Assembly: GCF_001544015.1 (NCBI RefSeq)
Contig: NZ_AP014924.1
Location: 1,364,001 to 1,428,000 of the forward strand
Reading direction: 5' to 3'
Origin: Limnochorda pilosa
GTDB lineage: Bacteria; Bacillota; Limnochordia; Limnochordales; Limnochordaceae
DNA: 64,000 nucleotides
Shown here: piece after piece, positions 21,520 through 30,710 of the stretch
Layout: each line of letters opens with the position of its first letter
How positions within the stretch are numbered: position 1 is the stretch's first letter
The notes under the pieces: generated by a model
Database searches by the model: none
Told to the model about the DNA's origin: nothing
Seen by the model: the letters and a program-made list of their open reading frames with translations, nothing else
Made by a program: the position numbers and the translations under genes

Positions 21520-21593
21520 GCGGGTGTAGCTCAATGGTAGAGCACCGGCCTTCCAAGCCGGGTACGGGGGTTCGATTCCCCTCACCCGCTCCA
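21520..21593 (+). tRNA. tRNA-Gly (TCC)
   Basis: Acceptor GCGGGTG pairs with CACCCGC; D-arm GCTCAATGGTAGAGC; anticodon loop CTTCCAA with anticodon TCC; T-loop GGTTCGATT; discriminator T and encoded CCA. It lies 63 bases after tRNA-Pro with no promoter of its own seen. Confidence 0.97.
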
Positions 21594-21606
21594 GTTTCGT
21601 TCCCGT

Positions 21607-21643
21607 GAGCCGGACGTCGCCCAAGGCGCCGGCTCTTTTCCTT
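21607..21643 (+). terminator. Intrinsic terminator of the tRNA-Pro/Gly transcript
   Basis: GAGCCGG (21607-21613) pairs with CCGGCTC (21629-21635), followed by TTTTCCTT. Confidence 0.88.
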
Positions 21644-21687
21644 ACCTGGCGGCTTTCCGCGCGTGCCAACTCAACGCCCTGTTCCGA

Positions 21688-23547
21688 ATGGTCGATACAC
21701 GGAAGAGGATGAGATCGACCGACGAGCGGATGGGGGTAGGCGACGTGGCGCGGCTCAAGCGGGCGCTGGCAGCCCCGGTGGTCTGGTTCGGGAACCGGTC
21801 GGTGCGGTCGAAGATCCTCCTGCTGGTGGTCCTCCTCATCGGAGCCATGGTCTTCACGGGCTGGGTGGGGTTCCGGAGCGCCGGTCAGGTGAACGGATAC
21901 GTGGCTGTCTTCGCCGACGGGTACCTCTCGGGGCTGGACCTGATCCTCCAGGCCGACCGGGACCTCTACGAAGCCCTTGCGTACCAGAACCGGCTCTTCA
22001 GCGTGCCACCCGACGGTCGTGAGCTCAACGAGCTGGCGGACCGCTACAGGGCGGCCACGGACCGGGCGGCGCAGCGCCTGGAGGCCGTCGTCCGCTTTCT
22101 GCCCGGTCAGAAAGAGGTCGCCCTGGCGCAGGCGGTAGCCGCCGGCGTGGAGTCCTGGCAGGGGGCCCTGGCCGAAACCAGGGATCGCTATGCCTCGGGG
22201 GAGTTGTCGGGCAACGCGGTCGCACGGGAGCTGCGCCTGCTCGAACTCACCCAGTTCCTTCCTGCCCGCCAGAACCTGGACATCCTGAGGGAGTACTTTC
22301 AGCAGGAAGGGGCGACGGCGCGGGCCGAGTCGGAGGCGGTCTTCGCCGGGGCCCAGCGCCTGATGCTGGCCACCATCGTGGGGGCCGCCCTGGCGAGCCT
22401 GATCCTGGCGGTCGGGCTGGGGCGCGGGGCCACGGGCCTGCTCCTTCAGGCCACCAGCTTCTCCGAGTCGCTCGCGTCGGGTGATCTCTCAGGCGAGGTA
22501 GTGCTCCGGCGCGAGCGGCGCGACGAGCCGGGCCGCATGGTGATCGCCCTCAACCGGGCCGTAGAGCAGATGCGGGGCTCCGTACGCCGCGCGATCCAGA
22601 CGGCCGAGCAGGTGGCCGGCTCGAGTGAGCGCCTGGCCGAGTCCTCGAAGCACCTGCAGGAGGCGTCGACCCAGGTGGCCGAGTCCATCCAGCAGATGGC
22701 GGTCGGTGCCGACCAGCAGGCCCAGTCGGCCGTACGGGTGCGAGAGTCCATGCAGCAGGTGCTGGGCCGCCTCCGGCAGGTGCAGGAGGCGATGGGGCGC
22801 CTCACCCGGCAGGCCGCTGAGGTAACCGAGGTTGCGCAGCGGGGCCGGCAGGCCGTAGGCGAGAACGTGGTCCACATGCACGAGATCACCGGCTCGGTGG
22901 AGAGGTCCGCCCAGCTCGCCGAGAGCTTTGACCAGCGTTCCGAGGCGATCGGGCGGATCAGCGAGGCCATCAGCCAGATTGCCGAGCAGACCAACCTCCT
23001 GGCCTTGAATGCGGCCATCGAGGCCGCCCGTGCGGGGCAGCAGGGGCGCGGCTTCGCCGTAGTGGCGTCCGAGATCCGCAAGCTGGCCGAGCGCTCCAAG
23101 ACCTCCAGCGACGAGATCGCTCAGATCATCGACCAGGTGCGCCGCGAGACGCGGGGGGTGGTGGAGCAGGTGCGCGCCGCAGCCGACCAGGTCCGCGAGG
23201 GCAACCGGGCTGCGGAAGAGACCGACCGCCGCCTGCAGGAGATCGCACACGCGATCGAGGCGACCGCGCAGCACTTCCGCACCGTGGCGGGTGAGATCGA
23301 GGCGGTGGTGGGCGAGAGCCAGGGCGTGGACCAGGCGAGCGAGGAGATCGCCGCCGTCGCCCAGGAGACCGCCGCCGGGGTGGAAGAGATCTCGGCTGCC
23401 AGCGAAGAGCAGAAGGCCACCGCCGACCAGGTGCAGGAGGCTGCCCGCGCCCTGGCCGCCGCGGCGCGGGAGCTCCGTCGCGCCATGGGCTCGTTCATCA
23501 TCGAGCGGCGGGCGGAAGGGAGCGCTCCGGTCGCACGCAGCGCCTGA
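21688..23547 (+). CDS. Methyl-accepting chemotaxis protein
   Basis: Transmembrane chemoreceptor. One membrane segment at about residues 44-64, a mostly helical extracytoplasmic four-helix-bundle-like sensor (about 65-225), a second membrane segment (about 228-250), a HAMP region, and a long coiled-coil signalling domain whose hairpin tip reads [19 protein letters not shown] and [16 protein letters not shown]. Length 619. Start is uncertain: ATG 21688 has no ribosome site, while ATG 21709 and GTG 21745 are possible. No other chemotaxis gene is nearby, and the ligand cannot be told. Confidence 0.93.
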   Translation: MVDTRKRMRSTDERMGVGDVARLKRALAAPVVWFGNRSVRSKILLLVVLLIGAMVFTGWVGFRSAGQVNGYVAVFADGYLSGLDLILQADRDLYEALAYQNRLFSVPPDGRELNELADRYRAATDRAAQRLEAVVRFLPGQKEVALAQAVAAGVESWQGALAETRDRYASGELSGNAVARELRLLELTQFLPARQNLDILREYFQQEGATARAESEAVFAGAQRLMLATIVGAALASLILAVGLGRGATGLLLQATSFSESLASGDLSGEVVLRRERRDEPGRMVIALNRAVEQMRGSVRRAIQTAEQVAGSSERLAESSKHLQEASTQVAESIQQMAVGADQQAQSAVRVRESMQQVLGRLRQVQEAMGRLTRQAAEVTEVAQRGRQAVGENVVHMHEITGSVERSAQLAESFDQRSEAIGRISEAISQIAEQTNLLALNAAIEAARAGQQGRGFAVVASEIRKLAERSKTSSDEIAQIIDQVRRETRGVVEQVRAAADQVREGNRAAEETDRRLQEIAHAIEATAQHFRTVAGEIEAVVGESQGVDQASEEIAAVAQETAAGVEEISAASEEQKATADQVQEAARALAAAARELRRAMGSFIIERRAEGSAPVARSA

Positions 23548-23694
23548 GACTCGGCCTTTCGCCATACGAAACCAGAACGTTCCAAGCGCTATCATAGGCG
23601 AAGAAGGGATGCAGTAATCCCATAGCGTGAAGCAGTCTCCCAAATGGTGAAATACCCGGCAGGAAAACGCGCTCCGGGAACGAAGGTATCTCTA

Positions 23695-23731
23695 CAAGGT
23701 TGCGGAGGAAAGAGACAACACTCGAACCTTG
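23695..23731 (+). repeat. Inverted repeat in hydratase leader
   Basis: CAAGGTT (23695-23701) and AACCTTG (23725-23731) flank a 23-base loop; TTGCGGAGG also occurs twice (about 23700 and 23730), the second copy giving the ribosome site of the next gene. The 198-base leader 23548-23745 is less GC-rich than its surroundings. Possible leader structure that occludes the ribosome site. Confidence 0.4.
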
Positions 23732-23745
23732 CGGAGGTTGCGCCC

Positions 23746-24666
23746 GTGGATGGTTCGGCCTCATCGGGGATCCGGGCAACAACGGCCCTCGACCCCGAGC
23801 GCTTGCAGGATGCGGTGCTGGAGCTGATCCGGCGGACCGCCACCGAGCTTCCACCCGACGTGAAGGAGGCCCTGCACCGGGCGAGGCAGCAGGAGGAGCC
23901 CGGCTCCCGGGGCGAGTTGGCCATGTCCCTCATCCTGCGGAATCTGGAGCTGGCCGAGGGGCGGGGCGTTCCGGCCTGCCAGGACACGGGGACGCCCCTC
24001 TTCTACGTGCACCACCCGGAAGGCGTCTCGACCCGGCGGATGCGGCAGGCCATCGAGGAGGCGCTGCGGCAGGCCACGGCGCGCCAGGTCCTCCGGCCGA
24101 ACGCGGTCGACCCGGTGACGGGCGCGAACAGTGGCGTGAACGTGGGCACGGGGTTCCCGCCGATCCACTTCGAGGAGTGGGACGAGCCCTCGGTCCGGGT
24201 GGACCTGATGCTCAAGGGCGGTGGGTGCGAGAACGTGGGCGCCCAGTACAGCCTTCCTTCTGAGCCGTTGCAGGCGGGCCGCGACCTGGAGGGCGTGCGC
24301 AAGGTGGTGCTCGACTGCGTGGTGCGGGCCGAGGGGAAGGGCTGCCCGCCGGGCGTCCTGGGGGTCTGCATCGGCGGCGATCGGAGCAGCGGCTACGAAG
24401 AGTCCAAGCGCCAGCTCCTGCGCCCTCTGGACGACCGGAACCCGGACCCCGCGCTGGCCGCGCTCGAAGAGCGGATCCTCGACGAAGCCAACCGGCTCGA
24501 GATCGGACCGTTGGGCTTCGGGGGCCGGAGCACGCTCCTGGGCGTGAAGGTGGGCGCGCTCCACCGGCTGCCCGCCTCCTACTTCGTCACCGTCTCGTAC
24601 ATGTGCTGGGAGTACCGGCGCCGGACGCTCCTCCTGCGCGGGGACGAGCCGCCCGTGATCCGGTAG
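23746..24666 (+). CDS. Class I hydratase alpha subunit (fumarase / L-tartrate dehydratase)
   Basis: Iron-sulfur hydro-lyase subunit, 306 residues. Family landmarks are ACQDTGTPLFYV, NSGVNVGTGFPP, GGGCENVGAQYSLP, GVCIGGDRSSGYEESKRQLL and GPLGFGGRSTLLGVKV; the Cys residues in ACQDTG, GGGCEN and GVCIGG are the probable 4Fe-4S ligands. The GTG at 23746 has GGAGG eight bases upstream; the frame is open to an ATG at 23644. With the adjoining beta subunit it should hydrate fumarate or dehydrate L-tartrate. The neighbouring tartrate/D-malate dehydrogenase and TctCAB transporter make tartrate or malate plausible; sequence alone does not decide. Confidence 0.88.
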   Translation: MDGSASSGIRATTALDPERLQDAVLELIRRTATELPPDVKEALHRARQQEEPGSRGELAMSLILRNLELAEGRGVPACQDTGTPLFYVHHPEGVSTRRMRQAIEEALRQATARQVLRPNAVDPVTGANSGVNVGTGFPPIHFEEWDEPSVRVDLMLKGGGCENVGAQYSLPSEPLQAGRDLEGVRKVVLDCVVRAEGKGCPPGVLGVCIGGDRSSGYEESKRQLLRPLDDRNPDPALAALEERILDEANRLEIGPLGFGGRSTLLGVKVGALHRLPASYFVTVSYMCWEYRRRTLLLRGDEPPVIR

Positions 24667-24691
24667 CCACCACGCGGGGAGGGCTGGAGAC

Positions 24692-25315
24692 GTGATCGAG
24701 CTCAGGACCCCCATCTCCCTCGAGGCGGTGCGGGAACTGCGGGTAGGCGAGATGGTGTCGCTCTCAGGCCTGGCCGTGACCGCCCGGGACGCGGCCCACA
24801 AGTACATGGTGGAGCGGCTCATCGAGCGGCGGCAGCCGCTGGACGAGGCGGACGCGCGCGTCCACCGGGAGCTGCGGGAGGTGCTCCGCGGAGGCGCCGT
24901 CTACCACTGCGGGCCCATCGTGCGCCGTGAGGGTGAGCGATGGCGCTTCGTCTCCGCGGGGCCCACCACCAGCATCCGCGAGGAGGTCTATCAGGACCGC
25001 GTCATCGCGCACTTCGGGCTGCGGGTGGTGATCGGGAAGGGTGGCATGGGGCCTCGCACCCGGCGGGCCTGCCAGGAGCATGGCTGCGTCTACCTTCACG
25101 GGTTGGGGGGGACGGGGGCGCTCACCGCCGAGGCGGTGGCCGAGGTGCTGGACGTCTTCAAGCTGGAGGCGTTCGGGCCTCCGGAGGCCTTCTGGAAGAT
25201 CCGTTTCGAAGGTTTCGTGGGGGTGGTCACCATGGACGCCCATGGGCAGAGCCTCCACGATCAGGTGGCCGAACGGGCGGCCCAGAAGCTCGCCGCCCTC
25301 ACCGGCACCTCCTGA
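24692..25315 (+). CDS. Class I hydratase beta subunit (fumarase / L-tartrate dehydratase)
   Basis: C-terminal swivelling subunit of the two-subunit hydratase, 207 residues. Landmarks are GEMVSLSGLAVTARDAAHK, VYHCGPIV, SAGPTTSIREE, VIGKGGMG and GFVGVVTMDAHGQSLHD. It begins 26 bases after the alpha subunit. The separate alpha and beta genes resemble TtdAB and archaeal/Firmicute two-subunit fumarases. Confidence 0.88.
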   Translation: MIELRTPISLEAVRELRVGEMVSLSGLAVTARDAAHKYMVERLIERRQPLDEADARVHRELREVLRGGAVYHCGPIVRREGERWRFVSAGPTTSIREEVYQDRVIAHFGLRVVIGKGGMGPRTRRACQEHGCVYLHGLGGTGALTAEAVAEVLDVFKLEAFGPPEAFWKIRFEGFVGVVTMDAHGQSLHDQVAERAAQKLAALTGTS

Positions 25316-25320
25316 GGGAA

Positions 25321-25377
25321 CGCCGGACGCTCTCGGGTTCCGGGCCGCCCGGGGCGGCCCAGCCAGGGTGTCCGGCG
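25321..25377 (+). repeat. Long hairpin between hydratase and tctC
   Basis: CGCCGGAC (25321-25328) pairs with GTCCGGCG (25370-25377), and inside it GGGCCGCC (25342-25349) pairs with GGCGGCCC (25353-25360). There is no T-run. The structure ends 35 bases before the tctC start. Confidence 0.75.
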
Positions 25378-25412
25378 AGAACGCCAGCCATCGATACAAG
25401 GAGGTAAGAGGC

Positions 25413-26384
25413 ATGCGTCGGACCCATGGCATCAGGTGGGTGGCCGCAGCGGTGATGTTCCTGGTCCTCCTGGCGGCGCACCCGGCGGTATGGGCCCAGG
25501 GTTACCCGTCCAAGCCCATCGAGTACGTCATTCCCTTCAATCCCGGGGGCGAGTCGGACATCACGGCGCGCATCCAGGAGCAGGCGCTGGAACGGATCCT
25601 GGGCGTCAACGTCAACGTCACCTACAAGCCGGGCGCGGGCGGGGCGCTGGCGTGGTCGCAGCTGAAGAACCTGCGGCCGGACGGCTACACCATCATGGGC
25701 GCCAACCTGCCGCACACGGTGCTGCAGCCGCTGCAGCGGGGTGACGCCGGCTACACCACCGAGGGGATCCACTGGGCCTACATCTTCGAGAGCACCCCCA
25801 ACGTGCTGGTGGTACGGCCCGACAGCCCCTTCAAGACCCTCGCCGACTTCATCGCCTTCGCCAAGGAGAACCCCGAGGTGATCACCCTGGGCGGCAGCGG
25901 CAGCTGGACCGCCAACCACCTGGGCGTCCTGGAGCTGGAGAAGGCGGCCGGCATCGACCTCACCTACATCCCCTTCACCGGCTCCGGTGCCGCCGTCCCG
26001 GCCTTCCTGGGCGGGCACGTGACCGGCCTCATGACGTACAACACCATGGCGGTCCAGTACCCGGACCAGATGCGGGTCCTGGCCGTCGCCTCCGAGCGCC
26101 GCCTCGAGTCCCTTCCGGGCGTACCCACCTTCAAGGAGCTGGGCTACGACTACGTGGAGGGTGCCTACCGAGGGGTCGCCGTGCCTCCGGGCACGCCCCG
26201 GGAGATCGTCCGCAAGCTTGAAGACGCCTTCGCCCAGGTGAACGCCGACCCCGAGGTCCGCCGGAAGATGGACGAGAACGGCTTCATCATCGAGGACATG
26301 CGCTCCGACGAGGCGAACGCCTTCGCCCGGGCTCGCATCCCGCTCTACCGGCAGATCCTGCAAGACGTGGGCGCGATCAACTAG
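25413..26384 (+). CDS. tctC: TctC-type tripartite tricarboxylate transporter substrate-binding protein
   Basis: Extracytoplasmic binding protein, 323 residues. Signal peptide about residues 1-28 with likely cleavage after AVWA; there is no lipobox Cys, so it should be soluble outside the membrane. Family features: YPSKPIEYVIPFNPGGESD near the mature N-terminus, NVTYKPGAGGALAW, PFTGSGAAVPAFLGGHV and the C-terminal PREIVRKLEDAFAQV. A perfect AAGGAGGTAAGAG ribosome site precedes the ATG. Substrate is probably a di- or tricarboxylate. Confidence 0.93.
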   Translation: MRRTHGIRWVAAAVMFLVLLAAHPAVWAQGYPSKPIEYVIPFNPGGESDITARIQEQALERILGVNVNVTYKPGAGGALAWSQLKNLRPDGYTIMGANLPHTVLQPLQRGDAGYTTEGIHWAYIFESTPNVLVVRPDSPFKTLADFIAFAKENPEVITLGGSGSWTANHLGVLELEKAAGIDLTYIPFTGSGAAVPAFLGGHVTGLMTYNTMAVQYPDQMRVLAVASERRLESLPGVPTFKELGYDYVEGAYRGVAVPPGTPREIVRKLEDAFAQVNADPEVRRKMDENGFIIEDMRSDEANAFARARIPLYRQILQDVGAIN

Positions 26385-26424
26385 GGACCGCGTCGCGACA
26401 CGCGATCGATTCGGGACGCATCCG

Positions 26425-26456
26425 GGTCCCGGAGGGGCGCTCGCCCTTCCGGGACC
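26425..26456 (+). repeat. 14-bp hairpin between tctC and tctA
   Basis: Bases 26425-26438 pair with 26443-26456 over 14 positions with a single G-T wobble and a 4-base loop. No T-run follows. It separates the binding-protein gene from the membrane-subunit genes. Confidence 0.85.
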
Positions 26457-26489
26457 GGGTGGGAAGGCTCCGGGGAAAGGAGCTGCACC

Positions 26490-28016
26490 ATGCTCGAGCA
26501 TCTGGCCGCGGGGATCGCGGGGGTCTTCACCTTGAAGGCGCTCCTCCTGGTCTTCGCGGGCGTCACGGTAGGTCTCGTCTTCGGGGCTTTGCCGGGGCTG
26601 ACGGCGACCATGGCGGTCGCGGTCCTGGTCCCCTTCACCTTCACCATGGACCCCACCTCCGGCCTCATCCTGCTGGGGGCGGTATACATGGGGGCCATCT
26701 ACGGCGGTGCCTTTTCAGCCATCCTGGTGAATGCCCCCGGCACCCCCTCCTCCATCGGCACCACCTTCGATGGATACCCAATGGCCCGCCAGGGGCGGGG
26801 TGAGGAAGCCATCATCGGAGCCACCGTCGCCTCGGTGCTGGGCGGCCTGGCGGGCGTCGTCGCGCTGCTTTTCCTCTCGCCCCCGCTGGCGGACCTCTCC
26901 CTGCGCTTCGGCCCGCCTGAGTACTTCTGGGTGGGTGTCTTCGGCCTCACCATCGTGGCCAGCATCGCCTCGGGGTCGTTGCTGAAGGGTCTCATCGGGG
27001 CGCTCTTCGGGCTCCTCATCGGCACCATCGGGCTCGCGCCCGTGGGTGGTGAGGTCCGCTTCACCTTCGGGCAGCCCGTGCTTCAGGGCGGGGTGGAGCT
27101 GATCGCGGCCCTGATCGGGCTCTTCTGCATCCCCGAGGTCCTGGTTCTCGCGGCCCAAGGCCAGCAGGAGACGCACATGCTGAGCTACCGGCATCGCCCG
27201 GGTGTCCTGTGGGAGACGACCCGGAAGGTCCTGGCCATGCCGGCCAACCTGATCCGCTCGGCCGTGGTTGGAACGGTGATCGGCATCCTTCCGGGCGCGG
27301 GGGGCAACGTGGCCAACCTGGTGGCCTACAACGAGGCCAAGCGGGCCTCCAAGCACCCCGAGCGTTTCGGAACGGGGGTCCTGGAAGGCGTGGTGGCGAC
27401 CGAGACCGCCAACAACGCCGTGGTGGGTGGCGGGCTCATCCCGCTCCTCACCCTGGGGGTCCCCGGGGCGCCGCCCGACGCGATCATCTACGGGGCGCTC
27501 CTGATGCAGGGCCTCCACCCGGGGGCGGAGCTCTTCAGCACCAGCGGCGACATCACCTACACCTTCATCCTCTCGGTAGGCCTGGCGGCCCTGGCCATGA
27601 TGCCTGTGGGGCTCGTCCTGGGGCGGGGGCTCCACCGGGTGGTGAGCCGGGTGCCCACCAGCTTCCTGGCGCCCACCATCCTCTTCCTGACCATCATCGG
27701 CTCCTACGCGATCCGGAACAACGTGCTGGACGTGGCCATGATGTTCGTCTTCGGGGCGATCGGGTATGCCTTCAAGCGGTTCGGTTTCCACCCGGCACCC
27801 ATCGTCCTCGGGTTGATCCTGGGAGGCATCGCCGAGCAGGGCTTGGTGCAGGCCCTGCTCATGGGGGTGCGCTACCAGCCGCGCTGGCTCATCCTCTTCG
27901 ACCGCCCCATCTCCTGGGTGCTCATCGGCCTCTCGCTCCTCTCCCTCGCGTGGCCTCTCGTCTCCGCGTGGGCGGCCCGCACCCGGCAGGCGAAGGAGGC
28001 GGCTCCCCATGCGTAA
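26490..28016 (+). CDS. tctA: TctA-type transporter large membrane subunit
   Basis: 508-residue, roughly 12-TM permease of the tripartite tricarboxylate transporter. Family motifs: FGALPGLTATMAVAVL, GAIYGGAFSAILVNAPGTPS with TTFDGYPMA, GTVIGILPGAGGNVANLVAY and TLGVPGAPPDAIIYGALLMQG. A GGAAAGGAG-type site precedes the ATG. Its end overlaps tctB by eight bases. Confidence 0.95.
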   Translation: MLEHLAAGIAGVFTLKALLLVFAGVTVGLVFGALPGLTATMAVAVLVPFTFTMDPTSGLILLGAVYMGAIYGGAFSAILVNAPGTPSSIGTTFDGYPMARQGRGEEAIIGATVASVLGGLAGVVALLFLSPPLADLSLRFGPPEYFWVGVFGLTIVASIASGSLLKGLIGALFGLLIGTIGLAPVGGEVRFTFGQPVLQGGVELIAALIGLFCIPEVLVLAAQGQQETHMLSYRHRPGVLWETTRKVLAMPANLIRSAVVGTVIGILPGAGGNVANLVAYNEAKRASKHPERFGTGVLEGVVATETANNAVVGGGLIPLLTLGVPGAPPDAIIYGALLMQGLHPGAELFSTSGDITYTFILSVGLAALAMMPVGLVLGRGLHRVVSRVPTSFLAPTILFLTIIGSYAIRNNVLDVAMMFVFGAIGYAFKRFGFHPAPIVLGLILGGIAEQGLVQALLMGVRYQPRWLILFDRPISWVLIGLSLLSLAWPLVSAWAARTRQAKEAAPHA

Positions 28017-28449
28017 CCCGGACCGCATCGGTGCGGCGGTCATGCTGGTCGCGGCGGCCGCCTTCTGGCTCCAGATGGGCTCCGTCGATGCCCTGGGCGG
28101 CAGCTTCCCACGCCTGGTACTGTGGCCCCTCACGCTCCTCTCCGTGGTGCTGCTGGTGAAGAGCTGGATCCGGCCGGAGCCGCCGGCCGCCTTCTTCGAG
28201 GCGCAGCCGGGCCCGATGCTGGTGCTCGCAGTCACCGTGATCCTCTGGATCGCCCTGCTGGAAGTGCTGGGCTTCGCGGTCTCCACCACCCTGGCGTACG
28301 GGTTCCTCACCTGGTACCTGGGCGGCAGGCCGCGAGACGTGAGGAAGGTGGCGGTGTCCTTGGCGATCATCGTGGGCGAGGTGGCGCTGGTCTACTGGGT
28401 CTTCAACGACCTGCTGCTGGTGCGCCTGCCTCAGGGCCTGCTGATCTGA
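28009..28449 (+). CDS. tctB: TctB-type transporter small membrane subunit
   Basis: 146 residues with four membrane segments, the size and topology of TctB. Sequence features are weakly conserved in this family; ALLEVLGFAVSTTLAYGFLTW and the C-terminal VFNDLLLVRLPQGLL are typical. It overlaps tctA and so is translationally coupled to it. Confidence 0.88.
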   Translation: MRNPDRIGAAVMLVAAAAFWLQMGSVDALGGSFPRLVLWPLTLLSVVLLVKSWIRPEPPAAFFEAQPGPMLVLAVTVILWIALLEVLGFAVSTTLAYGFLTWYLGGRPRDVRKVAVSLAIIVGEVALVYWVFNDLLLVRLPQGLLI

Positions 28450-28461
28450 ACGTCTGGCCAT

Positions 28462-28507
28462 GCGCCCGAGGGCCGGCTGCCCGGGAGGGGCAAGCCGGCC
28501 CGGGCGC
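28462..28507 (+). repeat. 15-bp hairpin between tctB and dehydrogenase gene
   Basis: Bases 28462-28468 plus 28471-28478 pair with 28493-28507 over 15 positions with a 2-base bulge (AG, 28469-28470) and a 14-base loop. No T-run follows. It separates the transporter genes from the dehydrogenase gene. Confidence 0.8.
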
Positions 28508-28542
28508 GGCCGGGGACGCGATCCTGGAAAGGGGAGAGGGCC

Positions 28543-29610
28543 GTGAGGGAGCACGCCGTCGCCGTGGTGGCGGGGGATGGGATCGGTCTGGAGGTGGTGC
28601 CCGCCGCCCGGCAGGTGCTGGACCGGGTGGCAGAGATCCACGGGGGCTTTCGCCTCACCTACCGCGAGTTCCCGTGGAGCTGCCGGTACTACTTGGAGCA
28701 CGGGGCCATGATGCCGGAGGACGGGCTTGAGACGCTGCGCCCCTTCGACGCGATCTTCCTGGGGGCGGTGGGCTTTCCGGGCGTGCCGGACCACGTCTCC
28801 CTCTGGGGCCTCCTGCTCCCCATCCGGCGGGAGTTCCGCCAGTACGTCAACCTCCGGCCCATCAAGCTCCTCCGGGGCATCGCGTCGCCCCTGCGGGACC
28901 GGGGGCCCGAGGAGATCGACTTCCTCTGCGTGCGGGAAAACAACGAGGGCGAGTACTCCAACATGGGCGGTCGCCTCTACCGGGGCACCCCCCAGGAGCT
29001 GGCCGTGCAGAACACCGTCTTCACCCGCTTCGGGGTGGAGCGGATCCTCCACTACGCCTTCCGGCTCGCCCGCGAGCGGGGGCGGATCAAGCGGGTCACG
29101 GCGGCCACCAAGTCCAACGGGATCAACTACACCATGCCCTTCTGGGACGAGGTGTTCGAGGAGGTGGCGACCCAGTACCCGGACGTGGAGCACGACCGGT
29201 TCCACGTGGACGCGCTGGCCGCCCGCTTCGTCACCGACCCGGCCCACTTCGGCGTGGTGGTGGCCTCCAACCTCTTCGGGGACATCCTCACCGACCTGGG
29301 CGCCGCCATCGCGGGCAGCATCGGCGTGGCGCCCTCGGCCAACCTGAACCCCGAGGGGACGTACCCCTCCATGTTCGAGCCCGTCCACGGTTCGGCGCCT
29401 GACATCGCCGGCCGCGGGGTGGCCAACCCCATCGCGCAGGTCTGGTCCGGCGCGATGATGCTGGACCACCTGGGATACCCGGAAGCCCACGGGCTGATTG
29501 TGGGGGCCATCGAGCGAGCCCTGCTGGATGGTATCCGCACCCGCGATCTGGGCGGCGCCGCCGGCACGGTCGAGATGACCCAGGCGATCCTGGACCGGCT
29601 GGAAGGGTGA
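28543..29610 (+). CDS. Tartrate / D-malate dehydrogenase (decarboxylating), isopropylmalate dehydrogenase family
   Basis: NAD-dependent beta-decarboxylating dehydrogenase, 355 residues. VAVVAGDGIGLEVVP, MMPEDGLETLRPFDAIFLGA, PDHVSLWGLLLPIRREF, YVNLRPIKLL, VRENNEGEYSNMGG, ATKSNGINYTMPFWDEV, VVASNLFGDILTDLGAAIAG and FEPVHGSAPDIAGRG match the TtuC/DmlA branch rather than LeuB or Icd; the substrate-loop DHVSLW is characteristic of that branch. Expected reactions are D-malate to pyruvate and oxidation of tartrate. GTG start after GGGGAGAGG. It completes the carboxylate operon. Confidence 0.88.
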   Translation: MREHAVAVVAGDGIGLEVVPAARQVLDRVAEIHGGFRLTYREFPWSCRYYLEHGAMMPEDGLETLRPFDAIFLGAVGFPGVPDHVSLWGLLLPIRREFRQYVNLRPIKLLRGIASPLRDRGPEEIDFLCVRENNEGEYSNMGGRLYRGTPQELAVQNTVFTRFGVERILHYAFRLARERGRIKRVTAATKSNGINYTMPFWDEVFEEVATQYPDVEHDRFHVDALAARFVTDPAHFGVVVASNLFGDILTDLGAAIAGSIGVAPSANLNPEGTYPSMFEPVHGSAPDIAGRGVANPIAQVWSGAMMLDHLGYPEAHGLIVGAIERALLDGIRTRDLGGAAGTVEMTQAILDRLEG

Positions 29611-29682
29611 CCGGAGCCCTGGATCGGCACGTCGCGCGCTCGCCGGACAGGGCCCGCACCTTGGGGGTCGCGGGGGGTGCCC

Positions 29683-30498
29683 CTAGCAGGGAATGCGGGC
29701 GGCGACCTCCCGCACCCGTTCCTTGAGCGCAGGGAGTCGGTCCTCTGCCCGGCTCAGGGGCAGGCTGAGGCCGCAGGCGCCCACCACCGAGCCGGCCTTG
29801 GAGCGGACGGGCGCGGCGACGACCACCACGCCCTCCATGTGCTCCTGCACGTCCACGGCGGCGCCTTCGGCCCGCACCCTGCCGATGATCTCCTCGAGCT
29901 CGGCCACGCCGGTGACGGTCTGGCGGGTGTGGGGAAGCAAGCTCGTCGCCGCCAGGTACCGGCGTACCCGGGGGGGTTCCATGGCCGCGAGGAAGATCCT
30001 CCCCGGCGCGGTGGGGTAGAGGGGGAGGGGGCGGCCGAGCGTGCCCACGGTGCGCAGGGGGCGGGTGCTCTCGACGAAGTCGATCTCCACGCAGAGCGCC
30101 TCGGCCGGTAGCGGAACCCAGAGGTGGACGGTCTCGTTCAGCTCGTTCCAGAGCTCGTCCATGTAGGGACGGGCGGCCGCGCCGAGGTCGAACTCGCGCA
30201 GGCTCCCCAGGTGCCGGGAGGTGACCTCCAGCATGCGGGAGCCGATGGCGTAGCGGCGGCGGCCGTCCTTCACCAGCCAGCCCAGGTCCACCAGGGTGGC
30301 GAGGAGGTGATGGAGGGTCGTGCGGTTGAGGCCCACCTGCTCGCTGAGCTCGCCGAGCCCGACCGGCTCACCCCGGGCGGCCAGGAGCTCCAGGATGGTG
30401 ATGGCCCGGACGACCGACTGGATCGTGGCCGCGCCGGGGCCGCGCGCCGGAGGGGGCAGGGTGGGGTACGGTGAAGGCATCGCGGATGGATCGGCCAC
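29683..30498 (-). CDS. IclR-family transcriptional regulator
   Basis: About 271 residues. The winged HTH is at about residues 23-85 (VVRAITILELLAARGEPVGL, ELSEQVGLNRTTLHHLLATL) and the C-terminal ligand domain includes HLWVPLPAEALCVE, PLYPTAPGRIFLAAM and VVAAPVRSKAGSVVGACGLS. GTG at 30498 has GAGGAG ten bases upstream; ATG at 30480 is an alternative. It converges on the carboxylate operon and is the likely regulator of it; effector unknown. Confidence 0.9.
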   Translation of the reverse strand: MADPSAMPSPYPTLPPPARGPGAATIQSVVRAITILELLAARGEPVGLGELSEQVGLNRTTLHHLLATLVDLGWLVKDGRRRYAIGSRMLEVTSRHLGSLREFDLGAAARPYMDELWNELNETVHLWVPLPAEALCVEIDFVESTRPLRTVGTLGRPLPLYPTAPGRIFLAAMEPPRVRRYLAATSLLPHTRQTVTGVAELEEIIGRVRAEGAAVDVQEHMEGVVVVAAPVRSKAGSVVGACGLSLPLSRAEDRLPALKERVREVAARIPC

Positions 30499-30528
30499 CG
30501 TCTCAGGGCTCCTCTCGCTTCCCCTGCG

Positions 30529-30557
30529 ATTATACCTTCGGTGTCCGGGCCGGCCAA
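30529..30557 (-). promoter_or_regulatory. Promoter of the IclR-family gene
   Basis: On the minus strand TTGGCC (30557-30552), 17-base spacer, and a perfect TATAAT (30534-30529), about 30 bases before the GTG start. Confidence 0.8.
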
Positions 30558-30606
30558 GGGGCATGCCGAGGCGCGCTGCGGCCGGATACAAGGCGGCCTC
30601 CGGTCG

Positions 30607-30636
30607 TTGACGGGAACGCCGGGCGGGCGGTATACT
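30607..30636 (+). promoter_or_regulatory. Promoter of tRNA-Arg
   Basis: TTGACG (30607-30612), 18-base spacer, TATACT (30631-30636); the tRNA begins 75 bases downstream. Confidence 0.75.
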
Positions 30637-30710
30637 GGCGGTGCCTGCGGGTCGGTGCCGCCCGCGGCTCAGGCCCGCCTTGCCCGTGGCGGAGGCCTGG
30701 CCCGTCTCGT

